Assembly (NCBI GenBank): GCA_034190875.2
Contig: CM067358.1
Coordinates: forward strand, 51,930,663 to 51,994,662
Length of the DNA stretch: 64,000 nucleotides
DNA from: Urechis unicinctus
Lineage: Eukaryota; Annelida; Polychaeta; Xenopneusta; Urechidae
Direction of reading: 5' to 3'
Positions 24,120-35,639 of the stretch are shown here, one piece after another. Below the pieces are notes generated by a model that saw only the letters and a program-made list of their open reading frames with translations, ran no database searches and was not told the origin of the DNA. Positions within the stretch are counted from its first letter, which is position 1; the number at the start of each line of letters is the position of its first letter. Both the position numbers and the translations under genes were made by a program.

Positions 24120-25530
24120 TTTATTTACCAAGAACTGAAGCTGCTGGCCACGCCGGTGGATTCTAATGGGTCCATCTCCGGCACTAGCAGCACGTATGAC
24201 TGGGCTTTGTCATTAACAGAAGAAGGTTATTTACAAAGCTAACATATGCCACGTATACATCAATGGAGACTCTAACGCTACCCTCGATTTACATCACCCA
24301 TAGGTGTGTGCATCACAACAGATATTGCTTCGCAAATGTTTTTCTGCTTAAAATAACAGTGACTGAGCAACCGGACTGGAAAACGCAATAATTCCTTTCA
24401 AGTGTATAAAGCCATATGTCAACTGGAGATGATGGGTATGATATACTTTCTTAGCATATGCTCACACGATCGCGTAGAGCAACAGTACTTAGGGGATGGA
24501 TGATGACGATCATATTATTTATGAATATTTTGATGAAAATGTCCACCCCGGTTGTGTGAAATTACACAGCAATGCAGCATACAAAAGCCATTACTTTCAA
24601 TGCTCCTCTCCAATTTAGTAACTTAACAAAATCCCCATCTTTTGATATTAGGCAGATTAGTCGTGCCCATGGTTGAAGCATGCCAGCGTTCGTTTATCGG
24701 GCTTTATGTATTGACCTGTATTAATGAATATACAATGACGCGATTCAAGTGATAGAGATGTGCGAAATGAATGGAAACGTTTTCAGACTTGTTCGAATCA
24801 ATCATTCGGTTAGAGAATCTGTCGTAGCATTAATGATTCCATTAAGTTGTGATGAATTAGTCATGTGCTATCCCCGCTCCCCGTGCCATATTTTTTTTCA
24901 TGCTTTCATCTGCAATATCATGTTTCTGCGAAACAGCCGACGTTAGAAGGCATAAGTCCAGCTTGTGTCCAGTAGGAACGGACGGAAACCCAAAGCTGAC
25001 CGACTCTGCGTTCATCAATGACAAGGTGAATGGATATAATGACGTTTGAGCAGCGACAATGCTCTCTTATTAAGTGATTTCATTATTTACCAGTGGCCAA
25101 CAATCGATGGCTGCATGAACTATATCATCAGACAATGATTATTGCACTGCTACATAGGGCCTCTCGGCTATTTTGCATAACTCATCAGCGTCAGTTGTCC
25201 TTCTTTCCGAGCAAACTTGCAATACGTGCGGTGTGCAAAAATAACCACAATGCGTGTAGATGGCATGCATACGTATTGTATCGCTAGTAAGCGTGAGTGA
25301 GTCTTTGGCTTAACTGTGTCTCAGTATGATTAAGTTATTAGCAAGCACAATTTGTTGCATTTCAACAAGACTTAGAGAAACATTTGATCTGCTTACAAAC
25401 ATTTCGCATTTTAGGTTCTTGATGGCAGCTTATATAGCATCACTAGCTATATGCGGTAGGATATAAGCTGAAAATGTATTGAGCAAGTACCCGTATGTCG
25501 TTCTCTCTCCCTGTGTGTCTTAACATTCCT
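24120..25530. other. Non-coding sequence, nothing recognised
   Basis: Ordinary AT-rich sequence. Scattered frames of 60-66 codons do not exceed chance expectation. Confidence 0.5.
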
Positions 25531-25539
25531 CACCAAGCC

Positions 25540-26272
25540 ATGGACGACATTGAGACGACAATCAGTGTTTTCACAAATCTCAAAAAGGCTTTTGACACTC
25601 TTGATCTTAATGTACTATGCAGCAAACTATGCAGCTATCGTATCTAGGGATTGGTATTTGTTTCAATACGAAGTTACTTATCTCAAAGAAAGCAGCCATT
25701 AAAATATAGAGTGTGCACGTCTGTTGTATTAGAAACTGGGTCCTATACGGTTGTTATTTTATATACAACGCTAACTAAGCTAACAGGAATCCCCAGATAA
25801 TCTCCTAATAACTTTGGAGGGTAATATACTTGAACGAGTTGACCAAACAAATGTTTTGGGTACCATGATTGATAATAAAGTCAGCTGGAAGGCATACATA
25901 TAGCACATAGAAGTGCTACTAATACTGTAAAATATGGGGTTATGCCTATAAAATAACGATTGCGGGCCACTCAGCTCACACCACTTGCTTTATTTCATTG
26001 TCTGTGGGTGTATGCTAACTGCTGGTTCATATACCATGTACAAGTAAGAATTAATGTTAAATAATTTCAGTTATGAATTTGCTAAATTTGCCGTATAGAT
26101 TACCGATATATTCATGTTAAGATACCATTGTCTTTTATTGTATGTATTGTGTTTGGTGGTTGGGCACAATGCACGGGGCAAGGCCTTGTAAAAGTCAAGA
26201 GTCTTATGCCTTTTCTATTCAACTTTGCTGAATAAGTTTTTTATATATATCTTATCTTATCTATCTACTATG
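25540..26272 (+). mobile_element. Decayed non-LTR retrotransposon (LINE), 3' part
   Basis: The plus-strand reading from about 25568 gives VFTNLKKAFDTLDLNVL, then SYRI*GLVF and SIRSYLSQRKQ. These match reverse-transcriptase domain 3 of CR1/Jockey/Rex-type LINEs (DLxKAFDTVDH..L..KL, then YGIRG..W..SYLxxRKQ). After a deletion that removes the YADD region, NILERV and VLGTMIDNKVSWKAYI follow, matching the conserved FLGV-x-ID-x-x-L-x-W post-catalytic block. The 3' end has a non-coding tail with AACTTTGCTGAATAAG and finishes in TATC-rich sequence (26246-26272), typical of such LINEs. Stops and frameshifts make it dead. Confidence 0.8.
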
Positions 26273-26279
26273 ATACAAA

Positions 26280-27760
26280 TGTTTATGGTATTAACTACTG
26301 TTCTTTTTGTTGCAACATGAGAACTGAGAAAAATTGTGTGGGCACTTACGATATTCGACACTTATAGCTTCTTAGCACATATTTGCATATGTGGAAATGC
26401 AATAATACAATCGGGTTTTGACGGATATCGCACTAATATTGATTTACCCAATTTTCGGGTACCTTGTTTTACTCAAATCCATGAATGTTTTTCGTATTCT
26501 CCGCATACTCAATGGTTAGGTACACTGCTAACTATGCATATTGGTCCCACTCCTGAATGTAGGCAATAAAGTGTTAAACTGTTAGAATACTTAACACATC
26601 GCATCAATTTCCTATAAACATTTAATACTACTACACACATTTACTATTACTATAAACATTTGCTTTGATTCAACAGATCAAATGTTAATGCAAACGCACT
26701 GTAGATAAATGGAAATATATTTAAAAATGATGATATATCATCCATCGTATAAATGCATGTTTAACGTCCAGCAAAATGAATATAGTAATTGTGAAAATGT
26801 CAAGTAGGGTTATAGTACTTAGCTATATATAGATGTCTAATAATCTAGGAGCAACCCCTGCTGGATCACATAGAAGTAGCTACCCTATTTCTATTCCATC
26901 CGGTTATTGAATACTAATTGTAGGCATCTTAGGTTTGTCACTCGCGTCATTGCACATTTAGCACGATGGTGTTGAACCGTATAAAACATGCCTTATGCAG
27001 CGTGGGCATTATCCGAGAGCGCTATTTCATTACCAACACTAGAGACTCATATGACGATGATTATTCAGGAAGGGTAATTTCGTCAAGAGTGAAAACGGAA
27101 TAAGCAATTTATGGACTTTGCAAGCATTTTTTGAAAAGCGTTTACGCTTGGGTATAGGAGTGTGATATAAATGTGATAGGGGGATTGCGATAACCAAATG
27201 GTAGTTTACTGGTGAATAAATTTTACCCTTCATATTTAGATTGTTTTTAGGGCATATACGGTCAACATAGGATAACAAGAGTACATTTACTATGGGTTTC
27301 GGATATATATGATGACCGTATATACAGATATATGTATATTCACATTCGCAATGTCTAATTTGCTATGAAACAGTAGTAATCTCGACCTCTAAGTATCGAC
27401 AACAAAATAAAGATCTTTCGTAAGAACATGTGGCACACCACTGCTCTCTAATGAACTGCAATAAGCACGGCCATGGTATAAGCAGAATTGTCGGAATTAT
27501 ACGCATACAGTAGCATTTAAAGTGTTAAAGAAGTTATGTTGCTGCTAAAAAATTTAAGTGCTTCTTCAGAGTCTATTCCCTGCAGTTATTTATTCCCGTA
27601 TTACGATGGGTTACTGTATCGTTAGTCTCGTACCAAGCGTTTGTGACAAATGTTATACACGCAGACATATGTTGTTTTTCGCTAGCAATGTTGAAATCGT
27701 CCTTGTTCTATCACGCTATAACCATGCAAACAGAAGCATGACTGGGTTGACAAACATTGA
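26280..27760. other. Non-coding sequence, nothing recognised
   Basis: AT-rich sequence. No frames, repeats or RNA genes stand out. Confidence 0.5.
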
Positions 27761-27766
27761 TAAATT

Positions 27767-28415
27767 CTCCATATAACGATTTGTATGACGATTCACACCA
27801 CTAAGGAGGTTTATCATAGCCAAAATGCTTGCACGATGCCCTTAATACGGCTACTTGACAAGTGTACATACAGCTGGGCGGCCTATCCGTTATAAGGTAT
27901 TCATTGTCGAAGCAACTCACGCATTTAGGAGTTTTAATACGATACGCCACATTTCGCCATAATGAGTCCACTTACCGCAATAGGGGATATCTAGCTCTAG
28001 TAATTAATTTAATAGATTCACGAACTTGACGAGGAGTTAAATATATATCTTATCAATGGTTGTAGTTGCAGTAAGCAAATTAAGACACATTCCCCATATA
28101 ACGATTTGTATCACGATTCTCGCCACCTTGGAGGTTTATTATAGACAGAAGGCTTGAACGATGCCCTTTATACGACTACTTGACAAATGTAAATACAGCA
28201 GGATAGTCTATCCGTTATAAGTTATTCATTGTCGAAGTGATTCACGCATTAAGGAGTTATAATATGATAAACCGCATTTGAATCCAATCAATGCATTGGG
28301 GGATATCTCGCTCGTGTTATTTATATTATGAAATCACTCACTTGGCGACGAGTTGAGTATATAGCTTTTCAATAGCTGTAGTTACAATAGGGCGTGTTGA
28401 GAGCGAATTAATCAT
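27767..28415. repeat. Old tandem duplication, 325-bp unit
   Basis: 27767-28091 aligns with 28092-28415. Both start with CCATATAACGATTTGTAT. Conserved blocks such as GAGGTTTAT, ACGATGCCC, TATCCGTTATAAG, TTATTCATTGTCGAAG, CACGCATT and GGGGATATCT recur in order. Differences are spread evenly and include small indels, so the duplication is old. It has no coding content that I can see. Confidence 0.9.
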
Positions 28416-28544
28416 CTGCATTGATGCTCAGTGAGCTTATCAAACTAACCACAAGGCCTACATGCGATACTATGCAGAAATGTCCGTGGTCGGCCGTTTG
28501 CAACGTCACTGCCAGACAGCCAAAGTTATGTAATTGATCGCAAC

Positions 28545-28835
28545 TCAATTATCGGAGAGGACGTGGGGTGGGAGAAGGGTTTTACTGAACATAAGCTTCA
28601 ATGAGGAAAAACGAGTGCACCCAAACCCAGCCTTGGCCGTCTTAACCTTTACCGTATGTTCAAATGAATACTTGTATTGGCTTGCCAAGAACCTTACTTC
28701 TCGGACTGTTTTACATTCCATAGGACATCCGCTGTTGGCTATTTCTGCCATAGCTCGTTCGAAAGTGCATATTCCGATATTTTTTTGCAATTGTTCGTTT
28801 CGTTTCAAGTTAAAAAGACCCCACTGTTTTGACAA
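28545..28835 (-). pseudogene. pogo/Tigger-like transposase fragment (CENP-B-type HTH)
   Basis: The minus-strand frame is open for 96 codons. It contains FERAMAEIANSGCPMECK, then VREVRFLASQY, and later KAGFGCTRF and LLPPHVLSDN. CENP-B-type DNA-binding domains of pogo, Tigger and jerky transposases have the order: M-A-x-x-G-F-P-M, a x-x-x-(V)R-x-L-A helix, then an A-G-x-x-W-x-x-x-F stretch and a short LS-R/P-containing tail before VSxxR. The positions fit, although the Trp of the A-G-x-x-W block is replaced by Cys. No DDE core was found downstream. A plus-strand frame over the same bases is probably its shadow. Confidence 0.4.
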
Positions 28836-28839
28836 TGAC

Positions 28840-30040
28840 GTTCACGAAAAAAAAGCAGCAGACTCTAGCTCTGTTTAGAATAGTAAACTTAACTGGCTAT
28901 TTTCAGTCACGCGCAATACGATTATTTTGCTACAACTGTGAAGATTTTTGTCACGGGTATATTATGGTCATTCGAATGGAGCAATCTGCATCTCTACATG
29001 GAGGTACAGCGATCGCCAAAATATATATTTGGAATCAAAGAGTGCGTTTGTCTCAATAGGATCGTAGCGTACAAACTATATGGGCCACATTAAAAAATCT
29101 GAGTGATATATGAGTCCGACACAAACTAATGACAGGAGAAATATTAGAAAGGCGCCTGACTGCTATTAAGTAATGATGATGATTTCATGGGTTTCTCGGG
29201 GTTTGGTTCGTTCGCGTGATGTACGACAGAGTGAGTTGGCAAAACTATGGTTAATGCGGAGGTTGCAAAAATACTATGCTAAAACATTTAATTTTTTTAT
29301 AAGCTCATGCATTATCAATTTCGGCTACGTTTTCATTAAAAAAGGCTCAAGTCGTACATATATCACTGCCGATGTAGACGCAATAATTGCTACAATACCG
29401 TCGAATAGCACTGCTAGATATTAGACTCTTGGCAGTCAAACATCAGCATGTTAATAAGCATATCGTACTGAAAGAATGTTTGTGGTGCCATAATTACGAA
29501 CCGCTTATTCACACACAGCTATCCAGAAATATGTGGGTATACAGTGAGAGACGATGTTATATGTATGCAAGCATTACCTTGGCAGATCGTGATATCTCTC
29601 CGATATTACCGAAAACTAGCCGCAGTGCCTTTTTTTTATTATTATTATCATTATAAACGTGACTTAATTGTAAAATGCGTAGTAATCCCACGATGAACAG
29701 AAACAGACAGGTAGTTAGGTTTCCAACTTCACTATTAAATGAGATTCAATATTGTTCAAGGAGCCCAAGTTGAAGACTGGTTGATATATTACAAGGGTGT
29801 GGGTTAGTTCACTACTTGATTGCAAGAGACAGGTGAAAAAAGATAATGAACTTATTCTAGACGGCTAATTAATAAGCTTAAAGAAGGGCTTTGGTCAAAA
29901 CTACGCTATGATGAACGACTCCTGACTAAACATCGATCAACATCGCGACCATTTCCAGCTAAATTATTGCGATGTAATACTGCTACGATCGTCACCACCG
30001 AACACATTGGCTTGACCTTTGTCTTGATATTCGCCAACCA
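28840..30040. other. Mostly non-coding
   Basis: Overlapping plus-strand frames at 29173-29656 are 83-89 codons long but AT-rich and without motifs. I treat them as chance. Confidence 0.4.
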
Positions 30041-30049
30041 ATCACACAC

Positions 30050-30425
30050 TAACACGTAGTCTTTGCTAAGTCTGAGCATGGCCCAGTGCCACTTGTACGT
30101 ATAAACTCCGGACAAATACTGGTCCAAAAACTCGACAATGTTAGCAGAGATGTCACAACTGACACAGAGAGCAGCGACTTTGACGAATTCCAAGGTCGAT
30201 AATACACTATGGTGTTGGTGTAGACAATGCGGGTATATGTCGATGGACGTCGAGTGTTTCTGTTGTCTAGATTGTTCAAGAATAGCTGAAAAGAAGGTTA
30301 GGCTCAATATGCCTGAATCAAGAGGTGCTAATTATCAGCGTTCTTTCTTTCTAATTCACAATTCATTGCACAGGAGCAAACCAGAGACCGCACCAAAAAC
30401 CATTGGGATGTCAAGGAAAATCTAA
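30050..30425 (+). pseudogene. P2X7-intracellular-domain-like cysteine motif, frameshifted
   Basis: In one plus frame (about 30213-30290) the reading is WCWCRQCGYMSMDVECFCCL. Its spacing Cys-x-Cys-x-x-Cys-x-x-Met-x4-Glu-x-x-Cys-Cys is the signature of the zinc-binding domain at the C-terminus of P2X7 receptors. That domain also occurs in many invertebrate proteins without a channel. Just upstream, in a neighbouring frame, lies an acidic DTESSDFDEFQ stretch (about 30155-30190), as often precedes this domain. Joining them needs a frameshift near 30200, where the acidic frame meets a TAA. The later part is degenerate. A 133-codon minus-strand frame over the same bases is probably a shadow. Confidence 0.45.
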
Positions 30426-30429
30426 TGTC

Positions 30430-31540
30430 ATGTGATTATAATGACAAATTCTTTTATTGCACCTTTGTTTTATTTAAAGTGCTAAAGTATGTTTGTAATG
30501 GGGCGAATTAAACGGTAAACATTTAAGAAAATAGATAAACTTTTTAAAGGCAGATCTATTGAATACATGCATAGCATTAGCAGTGTGGTAGTCTATACAT
30601 TATTGTGGGCATATGTATAATAACATAGTGACAATAGAGTGTTTTACAGAGCATACCGCCTTGCTGCTTATAGACAGCTTACCTACTGAATTGACAGAGG
30701 CTTGCAGCAGATAGACATATTCCTGCTCCATCATTTGTCGTTCATGCAATTTGAAAATATAATCATACAGGATGAACATGTCACTTAGTGCAACTATTGA
30801 AATACGCATATTACAGGTAGGCGTCCTTTTCGGGAATACCGTGTTATATTGAAAATCTCATCTTTGGTACATACACTTGAGGGAGCAGCTATGTTGCTTT
30901 GGTCAAAGTTGGTTATTTTGTCGGAACAAGCATACCACGAACGAAGAAGCTTTGCGTTTCGGACAGTATTTATTCACCAGTGAGTGAAAAACCTCAGGTG
31001 CACCAATTCGGATGGACAGAGTTGTTTGCTGGATGTTTGTGTTTCTTGAGCGCCGAATGAGCCTCTGACGCGGTTTTGTACCATTCCCTCTTGCGAATAG
31101 CCTCAACGTCCAACACATCATGATCACATTGATAGACGCGATGAAATAAAACCCATCCATGCTGCACATGATACTGCATGGACAGCCTTTTTTCACAAAG
31201 TATATCTGGATCTAGGCCGTAGTTCTGAGTACAATACCATAGATGGTTGGTGATGATTCTGATTCATTTTGACTGCGCCAGATAAAACTTGTTTGTCCAC
31301 ATAATTTCGATTTAAACAGCTCATGCACACTGCTGTAAGTATAAAGAGTGAAAAGAATGGCTAACGAGAGCTACTGGCGAGAGGTGTTGGCGGACACACA
31401 TAGACCAGGTAGCTTGCTGGACAATATTATAATAACATATTTTCAGGTATGATTTAAACTGTCCATTGAAACTGTTCCACTAGCAATTTATCTTCAGTAA
31501 GTGACACAAAACAATAATACTGTTAATAACTAATTATGAT
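30430..31540. other. Mostly non-coding; weak coding-like patch on the minus strand
   Basis: The minus-strand frame at 31179-30994 is GC-rich near 31110-31010 and reads DVLDVEAIRKREWYKTASEA, ending at a TGA. No motif is recognised and splice sites are unclear. The rest holds nothing supported. Confidence 0.3.
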
Positions 31541-31545
31541 GTGGA

Positions 31546-31848
31546 GTGAGAACCAGTCACCCAAGAGCCCTACCTGTCAGATTGTACCTGAACAGTGTTG
31601 TTAAGTCAATGACTGTACGCATTGGTAGAAAAACAACTAAACCGGGATTGTCCATATATGATATGCATCCTAAACTAGCTATCGAGCGCATCAAAGAACT
31701 CCAGAATCTGAGGTCTCTCACTTACCTCAGGTTGCTTGCGTTTGGTGATTCTGATGACAGTGCAGCACCTCAGGATAAGAGGAGGTTGGTGCTGGACAAT
31801 GGTCATCAGTGTATCTATAGTGAGACAGTATTACAGCTTCGGGAATAG
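31546..31848 (+). CDS. Candidate coding segment, unknown product
   Basis: One hundred open codons with coding-like composition from about 31620 onward (for example LAIERIKELQNLRSLTYLRL, then FGDSDDSAAPQDKRR), ending at TAG. The upstream edge is a GTG, not an ATG, so if real it is an exon or a truncated gene. An exact GTAAGT donor lies on the opposite strand at about 31730-31725, so a minus-strand exon over 31850-31731 is the competing reading. No family is recognised. Confidence 0.3.
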   Translation: MRTSHPRALPVRLYLNSVVKSMTVRIGRKTTKPGLSIYDMHPKLAIERIKELQNLRSLTYLRLLAFGDSDDSAAPQDKRRLVLDNGHQCIYSETVLQLRE

Positions 31849-31859
31849 ATGAGGAGCGA

Positions 31860-34110
31860 TGAGATAGTTGGATCGATGACGATGTACTTGTTCGTAAAAT
31901 TATCCTGATATATCCGATCTCTCTTTGCCTGCGAATATCCTAGTCTCCATTTAGTATACCATGACATGCTGACGAAAGATAGATGGGATGGTTTTTGTCA
32001 GTTTTGTTGATATTTTGAGCACAACACGTCGACATTATGAAACTAGCACTCACGAATTATTCATGAGGGAAACAAAATAGTCACGTACGTCTTCTCATTA
32101 GTTAAGCAAAACAATAAACTTCATCCAGCACCGCATGCTCGCGATAAGCACAGCTTACGTCACAGGATGAGGTCACGGTCGCTCTTGCCTGCAGTCTAGA
32201 ATGCTGCGTGCCATAACGGGCTTGCTATTGTTGTTGCGTAGATTTAAATATATTTCTTTCAGGATAATATAACAGCTTCAAAATCAACAGTCCATTCATG
32301 CTCAGTATGTCTCTAAAAGAGCAGAACCGTAGCTACGTTAGGAGTCTTAATCACTATATCGAGTAGATTCTGTCGATAAATCGACAGCTGCATTGCTTCA
32401 TCCTGCTGACTTCGCCGAAGTAATATTTGCATGCTGGCAATTCTAGTGATATGCATATTGCATCTTTATGCCGAAAACAATTAGATTATAATTGGCGCTT
32501 CAGCCATCACCTAAATCTCGCCGGTGTGTGTATGTGTTTGCGTGTATGTGGGCACGTGTAGTTGTGTGTTTAGGGTAATATTGGCCTGATGTCGCGTTCT
32601 GAAAGAAGTTGAAGCATGGCTTCATTCTAGATAATCCGCAATGGATGTCAACAGTCTAAATTGTCTGCATGGCGTTCGCAATTTACATAACATAAATATC
32701 GTAGCGTTATGCTACACTCGGATAGATTATTGGTCAGTATGTTATGTGTTACATCGCTAATATGTCTTTCAATGCAACCGTAGGGCTTCAGGCAACCGTA
32801 CCAATTACAGCTTATGCACCTTAATACAGACTGCAATCTTCACGTCACGTTACACCCCATGATGATGGGTGCGCTGTTGACTAATTGAAATGGTTACAGA
32901 TATTTCGGAACAACTTTGCAATACTGGTGACTGACACCGCCTTCTTGTTTCTAATCAATATTGGGTGTATGATCTGCACAGTGCGTATATTTACCAATTA
33001 ATGCGAGTGAGAGAGTAAGCGTTGTTTATGCTAGTATTGCTGCATGACGTCAGGAAGGTAGATCCGTATTTTATACAAGGTAGGTTCACTTTCATAGAAA
33101 CCGCTATTGCTCATTTTTGAAAATAATTTGTTTCCTTATGTAAAACGATACTTGATATAAGAGCGAATGAAAAGCGATGGATTTGTTCAGACAAGCTCGG
33201 CATTTTCCATGTAATGCAAAATAGTATTAGTACCATACACATTAAGCAGTTTCTCAGCTAAAGGGGTCATTATCCAGTATGTTAGCATCTTGGTAAATGC
33301 ATATTACCTCCTGGGTTCGTTATGCAGATAGCATCTGAAACAATCATCGATATTTCGTGTTGCGGGTACACCAACCACTGATAATTCAACTGTGTCCACG
33401 CACCATTTGTGCAGCTTTGCTAATTCCAGAAGACGATTAGTGACTCAAACGTTACGATTCAACAGAATATAATCAGAGAGCTGCGTTTCACGGTGATCTT
33501 GCATTAGTCTTAGAACCAGTTCCATGCCCTGTGGGGAATTTCAGAATCTTATGAACAGAGGCATTATTGAGCCCCAAACCCTAATCAAACTATCAAACAA
33601 ACTTATCAGCCTCACATATATACTTTCGCAATCCCTGGTTCGAACCTTAGACTACATGGAAATCAATATGTCGTTAAAGAGCACCTATCTATAACCTATA
33701 CATATAACCGTATCATGTGTTACAGGGATTGGTATTATGATTACAGTACGGGGGACGCAATGACTTGGAATGGGAACAGGTTTTCGAAACCTTCCATTAT
33801 TCTGGCGAAAGATGTACGATTCTGTCGACTGCTGCGAGTCAAACACCTAGAAAACTAATGCTGCAACTATTTCGACACCACTCTACCTTCTGTGGTATAC
33901 GTATGCAGTCCTCAATAGTCTTACTCTGTTCTGAATGAAGTAGGGATATATAACAACATTTTTCAGCATGTACGGCCTAATAATGCATGTGCGACATGAA
34001 CAGATCTAGAGTATCAAAGTCATATCAAAGTTGTTAAAGTATGTATGTTCTTCGTGCAACGTCAGGGAAAAGATCTATCGATTCTTGTTCCTCTGCGTAA
34101 GTAAACCAAA
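31860..34110. other. Non-coding sequence, nothing recognised
   Basis: AT-rich. A short impure TG-rich patch lies at 32523-32570. A B-box-like CTGGTTCGAACCTT at about 33636 has no A box at the right distance. Confidence 0.45.
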
Positions 34111-34118
34111 GAAAACCA

Positions 34119-34155
34119 CCCCCCTACCCCATCAACCCCTGCCCAGCTCTCCCCC
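34119..34155 (-). other. Canonical G-quadruplex motif (C-rich on plus strand)
   Basis: Five C-runs (6, 4, 4, 3 and 5 bases) are separated by loops of 2, 5, 2 and 6 nt. The minus strand therefore meets the usual four-tract, short-loop quadruplex rule. It is an isolated GC spike in AT-rich sequence. Confidence 0.75.
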
Positions 34156-34185
34156 GAATAAGCACACTTTAGTGATCTAGTTACC

Positions 34186-35370
34186 ATGTCATTTTTATTT
34201 CACGCATTTGGAATTTATTTATTCTTCGATTGTCTTTCGAGAAGGAAAATGCTTCGTACTAGTATTATACTATGGTTGTATAAACACTTGAGAACGCATA
34301 GCGTTAGGAGATTATGGAGTGTTTTATGTATTAATCATGTGACGGATCTAACGGAAGTGCAGAAGCATATTTCCATGCGGAACGTGAATAGAATGAATTC
34401 ATGCGGACGCGATTGCAGTCAATCATTTGCAATAAAAAAATGGCAAAGATTCCTCTAGCACTGACCATTCGGAAAAAACGACTGACACAACAACTTGGCA
34501 AATAATCTGACGACAATATCTAACGTCTTCTTCATTCATTCGTGCATTCATATGCATACATAAATTTGTACGATATCACTCATTCCTCGGTTGCCATGAA
34601 TAATGTGTAATTACGTAGATAACAGAAAAAGTAGAGTCGGAACTTTAACGTTTTATATTTTTGTTGATTGTTAATAGTACAATAGCATGGTAGTGTAGGG
34701 GAGGCCTTACTGTAAACACATGAGAAGCAGGCAATTCAGTGTAAATCATCGTCAGTAGATTATTATAAATCAGTATATTGGAGACTTAATACAATTGACA
34801 CATATCTTCGAGCAGCTGCTGCTTACGATTAGACTATCTAACGGAATTGTGCACATTTATGCCCCTTCTGTAAACTCTCACAGTGGCATACATCTTATGA
34901 AACTGATGCACACCCAATAAATCGATAGATTACAATATGCCGTGAGCTTACTGTGACAGAATGATATCACAACATTTGATGAATGAATTGACATAGTGCC
35001 GGTCGTGGTATCTGCAAGTGATGCTTTAAGCACAACTTTGGACGCATATGTGACGGCACAACGACCAGCGCAATGACACAGCAGACATGGTATGCATTGA
35101 ATTCCTATACATATATTGGCAGTACAAACTAGGAAATAAATCAGAAATGCATTTGCAATTAACATCCTTACATTCCGTAGTTATTGGTTTAAGCGTCGCT
35201 ACAATTGTTTATAATGTCTGCACATCATACGTGCATCTCGTCAATGGGCAATTCACATTTTTACCAACACGCCTAGCACAATGCAAAAGCCGATTGTTTC
35301 CCTCCTGACTAGAAATCGAAATGCGGTTGGAAGATGTTGAATTGTCACATAACCTACAAATGAGTTGATC
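34186..35370. other. Mostly non-coding
   Basis: A 90-codon plus-strand frame at 34186-34458 is AT-rich and without motifs. A brief coding-like run near 34990-35070 (IVPVVVSASDALSTTL) is only 29 codons between stops. Neither is called as a gene. Confidence 0.35.
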
Positions 35371-35374
35371 TTAG

Positions 35375-35512
35375 CAAACTAATATCGGCCCATTTTGCTT
35401 ATTTGAATTTATTGGGCGCAGAGTTGCCTCGCCCGTACCGTTGGATAAAATTCGAGTGCGCAAACATCGATCTGTAAAGCCCGAAGCATATCGATGGCGC
35501 CAGTACGTGTAA
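35375..35512 (+). CDS. Candidate terminal exon, basic product
   Basis: Follows an AG at 35373-35374 (GATCTTAG). Forty-five codons are open to a TAA. The reading is FEFIGRRVASPVPLDKIRVR, then KHRSVKPEAYRWRQYV, and it is about half G+C, unlike its surroundings. A donor-like GTGTAA at the stop would allow it to be internal instead. No family is recognised. Confidence 0.35.
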   Translation, partial: QTNIGPFCLFEFIGRRVASPVPLDKIRVRKHRSVKPEAYRWRQYV

Positions 35513-35639
35513 AGCTACAGCCTTACAGTTGTTTACAGTATGTTCCATGTGAACAATCACACACCATAGGCACCATATTGCAAATAATGTTGGAGTGCCG
35601 TTGAAGCCTATGCATACCTCACACACCAACTCGCTTTAT

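Noticed and set aside
29906..30307. 133-codon minus-strand ORF
   Set aside because: Antisense to the P2X7-like cysteine motif, which has the stronger signature. No motif of its own.
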